Of a DNA stretch of 64,000 nucleotides, positions 22,701 to 31,802 are shown piece by piece. Made by a program: the position numbers and the translations under genes. The stretch comes from Norana najaformis. Taxonomy: Eukaryota > Annelida > Clitellata > Crassiclitellata > Hormogastridae. The DNA lies in assembly GCA_964023275.1 (NCBI GenBank), contig OZ029929.1, forward strand, positions 9,746,856 to 9,810,855. The letters run 5' to 3'. Within the stretch, counting starts at the first letter, position 1. Each line of letters opens with the position of its first letter. The notes under the pieces were generated by a model. The model had not been told where the DNA came from. It was given only the letters and a program-made list of their open reading frames with translations, and ran no database searches.

Positions 22701-23847
22701 TCAAAATAACTTTAACAACCTCTGTATGACCCCTTTCGACGGCAACATGTAATGGTGTCTTTTTATCGTTGAACATTACAAAATCCGATACTTGGCGATG
22801 CAATAACACATCGACGACTTCTGCATGACCATTCTCAGCTGCAAGGTAAAATGGCGTTTTCTTAGATTGTTTCATGACGTCGACGGTAGAATGGTTGTGC
22901 AGTAAAATCACAACACTGGAAGTGTGACCATTTTGGGCGGCTAAATGAAGTGCAGTCATATTATCGTTGTTGCACTCATTAACAGCCGCACCCCAACGTA
23001 ACAAGACCTCTACAATTTCTTTATGGCCGTTTTCAGATGCCAGATGAAGCGGAGTTTGACTGTCTGCGTTTTTCAGGTCAACCCTTGAGATATTACTTAA
23101 TAAAAGATCGACAACATCTTTATGTCCGACTGCAGACGCACAGTGTAAAGGAGTGTTTTTCTTTGCGTCGACTGCATTGACATCAGATTCGGTTGATTGC
23201 ATCAGTAAACTCCTAACAACCTCGACACAACCATGTTCCGCTGCAAGGTGAAGCGGACTAGGATCTTGTTCTTCTTCTTCCTCATTGATATTCTGTAAAC
23301 CTTCCTCCTCCTCGTTCTCCTCGTCCACCTCCTTGTCCTCCGCAGAGTCCCCATCGTCCTCATCTTCGTCGTCCTCCTCGTCCATCGCCTCTTCCTCCTC
23401 CTCCTCATCCTCCTCATAGTGTAAAAGAGTGCTTTTCTTTATGTCCACTGGATTGACATCAGATTCGGCTGATTGCATCAGCAAACTCCTGCCAACCTCG
23501 ACATGACTACTTGGCTGCAATGTGGAGTCCTCTAGGATTTTCTTCTTCTTCTTTACTTCCTCCCCGAATGTCATCTTCCTCTTCCTTTTCACCTTTGTAT
23601 CAGCATTGGTCATTACGTCGCGAATGTCATTTATTTCATTTAGTTCTTTACTACCAGATGTAGTATATGAAAGTTCGCTAGTTTCGGGTCCACTTGATTC
23701 AACACACATAGTTTCAGCATCAGATTTAGTGTACTTTGCATCAGATTCGCGGTGTGTTTCAACAGATGAGCACGCTTTGTCGACATCAGCTGCGCTTTGG
23801 GTTTCTCCAGAAGCAGCATCAGCCTGTATTGTTTGTGATTTGCTCAT
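19711..23847 (-). CDS. ANK2: ankyrin-repeat cGAS-like (Mab-21 family) protein, complete
   Basis: Single-exon frame of 1378 aa. Residues ~1-90 are Ser/Thr/Glu-rich. At ~105-215 a half ankyrin repeat (VGRSLLMQSAESDVN) is followed by a long Glu/Asp tract. A long ankyrin array runs from ~220 to ~870. Residues ~930-1378 form a Mab-21/cGAS-type nucleotidyltransferase: GS at ~993 (MGSAEEETK), the paired acids in SADFDYNF at ~1006, and a third acid in VEISIDVVACV at ~1133, then WWPGDSLP and a helical C lobe. The catalytic triad looks complete, so nucleotide transfer (cyclic dinucleotide synthesis in this family) is plausible. The cGAS-type zinc thumb is not evident. The start is placed at MSKSQT because a splice acceptor at 23909-23911 excludes the upstream ATG at 23928. 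The ligand is unknown; the ankyrins may sense or tether it. Confidence 0.92.
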   Translation of the reverse strand: MSKSQTIQADAASGETQSAADVDKACSSVETHRESDAKYTKSDAETMCVESSGPETSELSYTTSGSKELNEINDIRDVMTNADTKVKRKRKMTFGEEVKKKKKILEDSTLQPSSHVEVGRSLLMQSAESDVNPVDIKKSTLLHYEEDEEEEEEAMDEEDDEDEDDGDSAEDKEVDEENEEEEGLQNINEEEEEQDPSPLHLAAEHGCVEVVRSLLMQSTESDVNAVDAKKNTPLHCASAVGHKDVVDLLLSNISRVDLKNADSQTPLHLASENGHKEIVEVLLRWGAAVNECNNDNMTALHLAAQNGHTSSVVILLHNHSTVDVMKQSKKTPFYLAAENGHAEVVDVLLHRQVSDFVMFNDKKTPLHVAVERGHTEVVKVILKHSCRIFDKFKEEGYKLQENVRYLVESRNIKPDEFRKRNGRYVSARITWVEINTPLELMRDSDGHTALELATHYAQPQIVEILLKTQQCVYSEKHLGDSFHALTYSFCHAHYDTMICKNIKEIAEVLVKSDRFDVNCQGETLNTPLLMLLDNCDKKFHGHLNNKSGEGVLQIQTVNDIIKLLLEKDADFNVKNYDGETPLITSSKNGCCHAVQILLDWQQKSRKKLDLDARDQHGATALIKAAAAHHVKVVQLLLNNEASVNLHDYYGHTALHAAIYEPFGNWLDLHFFCNELQKKKYGINNFLQISIWKDYFVTQFNKDEKKTTVCEQEIVKLLLRVDETNINAMDFTGNTPLDLAVKSYRRMNSATIKELENRAAIRNLRDRSPLHRLIISPVCETEQEHERIDLKKENFRSLATVTDDKGRTPLHYHAMESCIQEYREVVEALLELGCSINAADTYDKTPLHYALDNDLYNFLVNCGANENTKDRYGYTPRQHKEIRDDLVTTIHAENEVELPIRMSTRNIPKMFSNNHVTELTKQKVAATINICSQSSRSPESSEEAIWKIWIENNFIRLNRRVSQLKAPLQHFADRLAHSIKKKDSRFECQPILMGSAEEETKVTISADFDYNFKLTKFSQMCEVFSNPLGPEGYFQLRRKSRDDANSLSDEAFDCFFDSDQCLLTREVNFRFQDILIDVLNNPNFWKDDDLFEGIVNEKDEKKYHWPSYLFRRVELRMLHPIVDGEGGLLFVEISIDVVACVQVSGWWPGDSLPAGISPTVKTDGCTLVFDRPGFGRPNPRVETHQFLFSEKFARISFATVESRIIKESSPLIKAAYIVCKMILHDHEKTSYQLKTCLLFCMEALNARNGSEARNEDNISRTELAFWVERIMFCFMEFSRHHVYPCYLMPSLRQRVIQLDYGDESESDADELNVSSDFKFSAAYDIYLNLCPDDTAIDIPILQKNYDYFSGSLNAYHDPLWEKFDRKEFISKLSSRSSRQ
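23280..23415 (-). repeat. acidic Glu/Asp tract of ANK2
   Basis: GAG/GAT-rich repetitive coding DNA encodes an interrupted Glu/Asp run between two near-identical half ankyrin repeats. Confidence 0.8.
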
Positions 23848-23908
23848 TATTGGGTAATTTAGTGTGTCACTTCGCCAATACAGCGGATGATCACTTGGTT
23901 TTCGTTTG

Positions 23909-23911
23909 CTG
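23909..23911 (-). other. splice acceptor upstream of ANK2 start
   Basis: The minus strand reads CTCTGTTTTTCAG before CAAACG, a good acceptor conserved with ANK1 (2586-2588). It implies a 5' exon upstream and decides the start codon at 23845-23847. Confidence 0.65.
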
Positions 23912-24280
23912 AAAAACAGAGTACACAACTATGATTTAACAGAGAAATGTAAAAAAAACAATTATATACTAAGTTTCGTAATGAATTGAACAGTTAAGCT
24001 GATGTAGAAATCTTTACAATTCATTTTATGGCTCCATCGTTAATTAATAGACCGCAAATTTGCTTTACTGATTGTTACTTCGAATACAATGGTGAACGCC
24101 AACGTATTAAGAACGGACCACTGCTTCACACACTCAATAAGCTGCTTTGGTCTTCGATTTTTTACAAATTGAGAGTTTCATTACTTCAACACAGATTCAG
24201 TTACGGAACAATAATTCATATTCTTTGAAATGGCATCGACCCCACTAAGAAGAAGCAAAAATCAATTGTATTGTAAAGCA
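23912..24280 (-). repeat. upstream block shared by ANK2 and ANK1
   Basis: Counterpart of 2589-2960. It presumably holds the 5' intron and perhaps the promoter; no individual element can be called. Confidence 0.65.
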
Positions 24281-24289
24281 ACCTCTTCT

Positions 24290-24500
24290 TCGTCTTCCCC
24301 TTATCTCTCTTCTCGTTGCAATTTCAAACACCATTCACCGTAGCCGTCCGGCTGTCCGCCTGCCCGACTCCGTGATCTTGAACTGGAACCGAACACTTTC
24401 TGCCTATCGATTTTGTTTTGACCGAGCGCCTTGATAAAGCTGGTTCCCGCTACTTAGCTTTCGTTGGGCGCTGTAGAAATCTCGACTTTACTTTAACGAT
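24290..24500 (+). mobile_element. LINE 3' UTR fragment, family R2
   Basis: It matches 41690-41905 and 42146-42268 (CTGCCTATCGATTTTG, GCTTTCGTTGGGCGCT, AGAAATCTCGA). It ends in a TTACGATTACGA-type tail, the form of a LINE 3' terminus. Confidence 0.7.
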
Positions 24501-24769
24501 TACGATAACAGTTAATTTATTATAACCCCTATCAATATTAGTCCTAGGAGACGATGGAACTTTCTCAAGTAACTTCGCGAACAAAACAGTGCAATCCAAT
24601 AACCGGACAACCTCTCCACACGAATTTCACGGCGTGACGAGTTGACATTGTTACATCCACCGGGATTTGAAACGGAGACCCACAGGCGAAATAGAAACTG
24701 TAGCATTCGTACACGCTGTAGACAATATCTAAGTTTACATACTTATTAATTAGCAACTTCTACGGCGCC
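24501..24769. other. intergenic; contains a LINE 3' tip
   Basis: Mostly featureless. Bases 24735-24770 match the inverted 3' end of the 18110-18610 LINE family (TTAGCAACTTCT, GGTGTCTAAT). Confidence 0.4.
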
Positions 24770-24889
24770 GGTGTCTAATTCACAATTCGAATTGTAAATG
24801 TAATTGAAATCAGAAATCTATATAGTACCTCTTCAAGAGAAACTATTCCGAGGCGCTCTCTGCGCTAGCCCTAGCGATGTTCTTTAGCG
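24770..24889 (-). mobile_element. LINE 3' tail
   Basis: On the minus strand GAGCGCCTCGGAATAGTTTC matches the tails at 8036-8110 and 43066-43110. Only the last part of the element is present. Confidence 0.5.
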
Positions 24890-25243
24890 TTAACCCCGAG
24901 CGTTACTCGGGACAAAAATTCTATGTAAAAAAGGTTAACCCCGAGAGTGACTCGGGGTAATTAGCATTAATATTAGATGGCTCTTAGCCTATCGCAAACG
25001 TTATATTTTTAAAATCTAACGTCGCTTAAGCCAAGATAATATAATTAAGCACAGAAATAAGTGGAAGATATTTTTAGAATTGGGTCACAAACATGAAAAT
25101 CAACCAATCAAACCAGACATTTAAATCACAAATTTTGAATAACCCTAGATGGCGACGCGGCGTGGCTTACCGACGGCGAAATTCGGCGAATGTTTGATGA
25201 ATAATTGGCATCAGATGATGACAATTTCAACTCATCTGTTGAC
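24890..25243 (+). mobile_element. piggyBac element, 5' end and N-terminal coding piece
   Basis: Two successive TTAA-CCCC palindromic ends occur: 24890-24911 (CCCCGAGCGTTACTCGGG) and 24935-24957 (CCCCGAGAGTGACTCGGGG). TTAA is the piggyBac target. About 190 bases on comes an N-terminal reading (MATRRGL, then LTDGEIRRMFDE and an acidic SDDDNF stretch) with the look of a piggyBac transposase N terminus. It stops exactly where the long inverted repeat begins, and the next acidic piece resumes at 36963. No 3' end was found. Confidence 0.7.
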
Positions 25244-26094
25244 GGTACGAGTTCGCATTTACTTACTACTATCAAATTGGATGGTATTGTACCTTGCGAT
25301 AGCACGCGACATGAATATCCGAATGCTCCTATTCCCCCCGTCTTCCACAATCCATCCGCGATTTTCTACGATTTTGTAAAGTTAACACTTTTCTGCACAC
25401 ACATTGACATCCCCCATTTGTAATCCGGGAGTGTTGATCACTAGCCGGAGGTCACCAGGCAACCATAGATGTAATAACACTAGATACAGCATACATCCAG
25501 ATTTCTGTGCTATATATCTAATTTTAGCCAGTGACTTCATGGGTGGCAGAAAGCAGTTTTGTACGGTGGAAAAGCCTGGAAAGAACTGCAAGTTCGTGTT
25601 GAGAATCTTCTTTATAAATAAATTTATATAAATAAATATTTTAACAAGTTAAGCTTAATATTGCAATAAGTGCAGGCTAATGGCTTAAAATGGAGATAAT
25701 AAGGCTTACATATGATTGCAATAAAACTATGCAATTGGAATTGTGAAAATGAATTGAAAGAATCAAGTCTCTACAACAAAATTTATAATAATATATTACA
25801 ATAGTTTTCATAGTATTGTGAATTCTTTATATACCCTGCCATAGTCATGGGCAAGCCTATTGGGGCCCAGAAGATACTATTGCCATGTGAGGCCTTTGTA
25901 TTTAAGGCCCATCAAATGATCATGGGCACGCTTGCAGGGCTATTGTAACAAAAGTGCAAAATTACTGTAGGCCTAAATTTATAATTTAAACTAAAATTAA
26001 TTTTCAACACATCATATATAATAAACTAAGTTTAATGATGCGAATTTGTTTAATTATGAATTTGTGTAGAATTGGCATGCCTTTCCACAAACAG
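25244..26094 (+). repeat. long inverted repeat, left end
   Basis: Pairs with the reverse complement of 36130-36962. Long shared stretches include GTGTTGATCACTAGCCGGAG and CAGTTTTGTACGGTGGAAAA. There is no convincing coding content. Confidence 0.85.
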
Positions 26095-26219
26095 CATCAT
26101 ATGTTAGACATATGTAGCATTATGACAATATCCCCAAATATGCTTCATATTTTCTATACATGATCTGGAAGGACGGTAATATTGTCACATGGGTTTCATA
26201 TTCTTAGCAAAGGATATGT
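26095..26219. other. short unassigned stretch inside the insertion
   Basis: AT-rich; nothing recognised. Confidence 0.3.
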
Positions 26220-26640
26220 TTCAAATTCGGTTTTATAGTTTATTAAACATTAAACTCTAGCCAAACTCTATACCCGTACTTAAAATCAGGCCTCATTTCC
26301 CAGTCTTATTGTTGTTTAACCAGATCATCTGATTGTCTTCCCCTGGTAATACCTAAGACCAGAACTGTTCTTGATGGACGGACTTTTTCCGTTGCTGGAC
26401 CTAGATTTTGGAACTCCCTTCTTGTAGCAGTTTGTTCTGCTCATTCGCTTGTGTCATACATTCTCAAATTGACTTTCCAAATTGCTTATACACTAGAAAC
26501 TGCCTCTCTGTGTTAGTGGACCGATCTTTTGGATTTTTGACCTGATTGCTGCTTGGTTTTGGTGCGCCATCTATTGATGCTTTATGCATTAACTACGGGC
26601 ACGAAAGAAGTTGCTAATTAACCCACTATTCCAATTCTAA
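26220..26640 (+). mobile_element. CR1/L2-like LINE 3' fragment
   Basis: Same family as 18110-18610: the RTVLDGRTFS region, then the 3' end GATGCTTTATGCATTAACTACGGGCACGAAAGAAGTTGCTAATTAAC in diverged form. Dead copy. Confidence 0.7.
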
Positions 26641-26789
26641 GACTCCATTGCTAGACTCTTTTTAGTCTAAGACAGCCGCAACTTCATTTCCCAAACACCC
26701 CAGTATAAGTCTGCATGTTCTAACACAAGCACTAGAAAGGCAAACAATTAAAACAAAGTACTGATCAGTTTAAATTACTATCTCTGGTA

Positions 26790-27130
26790 ATTAGAGCTCG
26801 CATGGGTCTGCCTCCAAAATATCTTTGTGATCATATTCGGCCTCCACACCCTAGTACCTCATCCCGTTAGCTACGTTCTCTTGATCGTCTGAATTTATTT
26901 GTTCCTCGTGTTAAGTCCTCGCTTGCTCAGCAGTGGACTTTTGCTGTTGTTGGCCCATCCGTATGGAATGAGCTTCCGCTATCGTTTCGTGTTAGGGTCA
27001 CTCTTTTTGATAGAGCTCAGTCAGCTCGTTGTTTAAAGACGTTCTTATTTCCTCGGGTTCTCATGCTGGAAGCGCCTCTGAGTAGTTTGTTCTGTAAGAA
27101 GCGCTATATAAGTTATCAAATACAAATACT
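26790..27130 (+). mobile_element. second CR1/L2-like LINE 3' fragment, another family
   Basis: Plus strand: RARMGLPPKYLCDHIRPP, then VVGPSVWNELPLSFRV and LKTFLFPRV, ending in an AAATACAAATACT tail. This is the classic C terminus of a CR1/L2-type protein. Its tail and wording differ from the preceding fragment. Confidence 0.75.
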
Positions 27131-27759
27131 GAAAATAGAAAATCCGGCATACTCTGACCTTTCTTCTTCACTCCCGATTGTTGATTGCTTTTTCTGCTCA
27201 AGCAGTAAGCCTGAAAGTAGAAAATTTAAACTAATTTTAAGCAAAACAACTAAGTATTTTTAGACACTTTGCAATATTAAGGTTTATGAAAAAAATGCGA
27301 TCATCTAACAAAAACTATGATAACAATCATTTGAATCTACTTACATTCTGTTTACATATAACAGTTTACTTCTACATGTGCATGCATAAGCTTATAACGG
27401 TTTAACGGTCATTATCCATTTCAATTTTGTTTCAAATCAATTACACTGGCCAACACATAATTTGTTGCCTCAAATGTTAGAACTGTTTCTGGGTATATTT
27501 GACCTGCTGATTCCAGAAAAGGCACCAGTTTTCTCCCAGCAGGTCTAGTTTTCGAGATATAGAACATTATGCCATATACCAGTCCTTGCCTCTGCTCGCC
27601 CATAAAACATAAGGCTATAGCTATAATTATGTAGTGCTCAATTTATTATGTGATACACTAAATAAACATAATAATACAAATACTTAAAAGAAAATGGTAG
27701 TACCTGAAACTGTACTTATATGATACCAAACAGAACAAGTTTGTTATAAAAATTTCAAG
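27131..27759. other. 3' side of the transposase-like gene, no clear gene
   Basis: A 60-aa minus-strand frame (27421-27603, with ISKTRPAGRKLVPFLESAGQ) is unassigned; a related CGATATCTCAGAAACTAGACCTG word occurs at ~29940. Nothing else is seen. Confidence 0.3.
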
Positions 27760-29462
27760 TCATTCGACACCGAAGAAGCTCCTTTTGTACGATTTCCGAG
27801 TGTGGCATCTGCCGGAACAATCGCGCATAATATTCCAGCAATAGTCTGCCATCATTGTGCATCCCATCTTCCTTGATATCGATTTTCCATTGTTTTGATG
27901 TCTTGGTGAAATCTTTCACCTTGCTCTTCGCTGAAGTCACCAAGATTCTCTGGAAAGCGATCTAAGTGACTGTGGAGATAATGGACTTTAATGCTCATGT
28001 TGCAGCCAAGCTTGTTGAAATGAAGAAGCATATCCTCTACTAGTTGTGCATAATTGTCTGCCTTCTTGTTGCCAAGAAAATTTTTAGTTACAAGCACAAA
28101 GGAAGACCAGGCACAAGATTCGATTTCATTCATTGATGGTATGAAAAGTGGGTCATTCATAAGTTGCCTGATCTGTGGACCATCGAAGATTCCAGCCTTC
28201 AATTTTTCGATTGTAATTCCTGGTAACTTGTGTACTATGTATTCGAAGCATGAACCTTCTTTATTCAAAGCCCTGACAAATTGTTTCATCAGGCCTAGCT
28301 TTATATGTAGTGGTGGCAGTATGATCCTATCTCGTGCCACCAAAGATTCCTTGATTACATTTTGAGCTCCAACCACCATGTCTTTCCTCGAAGGCCAATC
28401 TTTTCTTGTCCAATGTTCATGCTTGGCTCTACTGTCCCAAAGACACAAAAAGCAGGGATACTTTGTGTAGCCACTTTGTTGACCAAGGAGGAAATTTACC
28501 ATCTTCAAGTCTACACAAATTACCCATTGATGTTCTTTGTATTTTATCTTTTCCAGTACTAAAGAGATGGCATTGTACTCTTCTTTCATCCTGGTGGAGT
28601 GACCGGTTGGAATAGAACCAAATTTGTTGCCGTTATTTAAAAGCACACATTTCAGACTACGTTTTGAACTGTCGATAAAAAGACGCCACTCATCTGGGCT
28701 GTAATCCGACAGACCAATTTTCTTCAATAAGTTGCTGATGTCATTACAGAATACTAGGTTGTTGTCTTCGGTAAAAAATGGCAGCAAATCCTTTTCTCTG
28801 TTTCTATAAATTGTAATTTTCGTTCCAGGCTGAAGTGCATTCTTTTCCTTTAGTCTGGACGCAAGCAATTCAGAGGACTCTTTGGAAAGATTTAAGTCCC
28901 TGATCAGATCACTCAACTCTTTTTTGGTCAAAACGTTCACTGTGTGAAGTTGATTGGAAATCACTGTCACTGCCCCCACTTTCTTCACTTTCGTCATCTT
29001 GTCCGATATTGGACATGCAAGTCTCATCGTCTGAGAGCTGAGGTAGTTCGCGAAAAGGTGGAACTGGTACAATATCCGAATGCGGAACAGGTCTCCTGGC
29101 TGAAGTTATATCAGGGTAAGACAACTTGTGACGATTATTTCGATTGATGCCTATGATATTAACCATACAAAAGTAACAGTCGTCCAAGTCGTTTATCTGT
29201 TCCCTCCAAACAATCGGTACACCAAATTTCAGGCAGCTTCTCTTTCCAATTGTCCAGTGGCGCAATTGTTCAATACAAGTTTTGCATACTGTATGAGGAG
29301 CCCATTGCTTATCTTGATCTCCAAGTTTGACACCAAAATAACCTACATATGCTCTTTTTACAAACTCAGAAATCGGTTTCCTGTTTGCTTTAGTGTGTAT
29401 TCCCCACAAATGTAGCAGAATATGTCTGGATGGTTAATGCAGCTCCGTCTGGAAGTAGCCAT
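27760..29462 (-). pseudogene. transposase-like protein of an abundant, unclassified invertebrate family
   Basis: The minus-strand start MATSRRSC is followed by CYICGEY, AYVGYFGVKLGDQDKQWAPH, CYFCMV, RRPVPHSDIVPVPP, EWRLFIDSSKRSLK, HQWVICVDLKMVNFLLGQQ, GYTKYPCFLCLWDSRA, LPPLHIKLGLMKQFVRAL and FSEEQGERFHQDI. I know this wording from high-copy predicted proteins in aphids, cnidarians and other invertebrates. It looks mobile-element-derived, but I cannot place it in a named superfamily. Paired Cys near the N terminus suggest a zinc finger. Coding is spread over three frames with about three frame changes, so this copy is not functional. Its place between the long inverted repeats makes it a candidate remnant of the element's own gene. 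Confidence 0.7.
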
Positions 29463-30429
29463 AACCTTAAGGATGTTTGCATCTGAGGAATTAAATGACT
29501 AACCTAAAAAATAGTAAGAAGATGTAGTTATTTAATGCTCACATTCACAGATTGTTCTTGCGACCAACTCTTAATATGCCCTAAGATGACTGCGGCTGCT
29601 CTAGCTTTCAGGAGGAGGTTTATATAGGCTATAAATGCTGACTTCAGCATAATCTATTTACATAGTTCGAAACCATGAAACGCTGTATAAGCACAAATAA
29701 ATTCTAAATGAGGCCATGAATTTAGTGCTGAGTAAGCTGTAGGCTACGGAATAGTTATTTCGTTGAATCAGCAATATCTCAGCACGCGGCAAGATATGCT
29801 GATTTTACATTATAAGGATGTAGGCATTATATGAATCAGCAAGAATTATAATAATTAGCCATAAATAAAGCTTATTATGACATTTTAGTTTTGCCAAAGA
29901 CATCGTTTAAAGAGTGGACTCGGTTTTCTTTACAAAATCGACGATATCTCAGAAACTAGACCTGATGCACTCAATCCAATGACATTTTCTGAATCAGCGC
30001 CCAAAATTACCCCAAGAACAGGTCTAAAACCGAAGGCAACAAGAAAAAAAATTTTTTCTGTTGGCCAGTGTTATTTTTACTCCAGTATTACCATAAGGGA
30101 AGTAATTTAGTTGAAAAATCATACTTTCATCTTCCTCACTGGAAACTTCTCCAGGTGTTCTCTTTTGTAGGAGATCGTCTGCGTAGGGAAAGAAAAGACT
30201 TCCAATAGAATAGCGACTTAAATATCTTGATTTAAATCTGCATAGTATTTATACAATTTAATGCAATTATGTATCTAAACTGAGGATCAGTTTGAGGAAA
30301 TTTAATCTAAAATATTAGTCAGTCATTCAGACATTTATATGGTGCCTTTTTGATGTAATATGAAGCAGTCAGCAATCTGTGTAGCACCACTTCAAACAAA
30401 CTTTTCAGCAGTAATAGCAAGCACCTTAG
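29463..30429. other. unassigned stretch inside the insertion
   Basis: AT-rich, with no supported gene. The last part may be untranslated leader of the LINE piece that follows. Confidence 0.35.
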
Positions 30430-30700
30430 GAGCCAGACATCAGTATTCCCATGTTCCCATCGTGCTCCCATCAGAACCTGGCTAAGGCTGGGGTAGCTGA
30501 TATCCAGCTAGCAGACGAAGTTCTACAGTGAATCCTGATCGATCACGTGCCACCATTATCAGTGACAGCAGCAGATTCTGACGTGGCAATGCCCTTTGAC
30601 TTTCAAGCAATTGGACCAGCCCTGAGAATTCTTCAACTCAATGTCGAAGGGCTCTCAAAACCCAAAGGTAAAATCATCAGCAAAGATCCTACGAGTTTAC
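30430..30700 (+). mobile_element. LINE 5' fragment (start of endonuclease)
   Basis: ALRILQLNVEGLSKPKGK is the start of the APE-type endonuclease of a non-LTR element, preceded by a plausible short leader. The rest of the element is missing, so this is a 5' remnant, unlike the 3' remnants elsewhere in the window. Confidence 0.6.
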
Positions 30701-31329
30701 TAAGACATGACATTCAGTGTTTTCTAATACGATTGCACCTTACCTTACAAAATAGCAGCACCACTACTCTTTATCATGGTATTGCTATTTCATCCTGATA
30801 AAACATGCACTAATTGTTGAAAAGGTGATCATAGCACTTAGTACCGTGATTTGGAATTAGCTATTGATTCTCCTGCTGCTGAGAGAACACCTGTTTTACA
30901 TTTGTTTCCACCATTAACGCGTGTTACATGAGAAGCGTTGGAAATAATAAACTCGTGCAATCTTTGGCACAAATAAATATTATTAAGACAGCAATTTAAT
31001 ACACTTAAAACATTTACACTAATTAAAAACTAATGAGTACTTTAAAAAATCTTCTTTTAAATTCTACAGAACATAATGAAAAACATAGACCGGCAATAAT
31101 ATTCAGAAAAAAATAAATTGCATTGATTAACATTAATTACAAATGTTTTATATTCACAGCACAATAAAATAAAAATACTTATGTGTATAAAGGAATAAAA
31201 TAAATGCAAACAACTCGTTCTGAAAGTTTGTATGGCTTTTGCAATAAAATGATTGTATCAACATCACTGTGTCAGTGTACTCATTTTAGAGTCAAATTCA
31301 CTAGATGGCGCTAATGGAACGGAAATCTT
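30701..31329. other. AT-rich intergenic
   Basis: Nothing recognised. Confidence 0.35.
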
Positions 31330-31445
31330 GAATTATCACTTTGCCTGGCTGGGACTTGAACCCCGACCTGTGAGTTGAGAAAAACAAGGAAATGTTTTCT
31401 CACATTGCATCCGTGCACGAAGTCTTGAAATGTCTTCATCAAACT
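31330..31445 (-). mobile_element. tRNA-derived SINE-like fragment
   Basis: The minus strand contains GGTCGGGGTTCAAGTCCCAG, a good tRNA B box. The A-box side and 3' tail are not clear, so a SINE remnant is more likely than a tRNA gene. Confidence 0.4.
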
Positions 31446-31802
31446 TGTTACGGCTTGCTTCACCTTAATAGTTATAACAAAACATAAATTCAAGTTAGCT
31501 ATTAAAATATTCAAATAGAAGTGCGACACTCATTTAAAATGAAAATGAAAATCCATTAAAGTTGTTTACTCATTAAATACACATCAAAGATATAAACTTA
31601 TTTAAAATACAATATTCAACGTTGTTCATTTTTAATACAATAGTTAACGATGTTCGCTTATTAAAAAAAATACAGGTCAGAAATGGATATTTAATTACAA
31701 CCTTGATGTAAAAAGAGTTTTTAGAGGAACGTAATGTATCAATTTGCAATGCTTGGTGAAAAATGAGATTATTACTCCTAATGGCACTAGATATTAAATA
31801 AT
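31446..31802. other. 3' flank of the double-CARD gene
   Basis: AT-rich and presumably untranslated; no distinct poly(A) signal could be chosen among several A/T runs. Confidence 0.3.

Noticed and set aside
23848-23928. Longer ANK2 start at the first ATG (23928)
   Set aside because: That ATG lies on the intron side of the splice acceptor at 23909-23911, and ANK1 has a stop at the matching place.
31330-31445. Functional tRNA gene
   Set aside because: A good B box but no convincing A box, acceptor pairing or terminator; SINE remnant is simpler.
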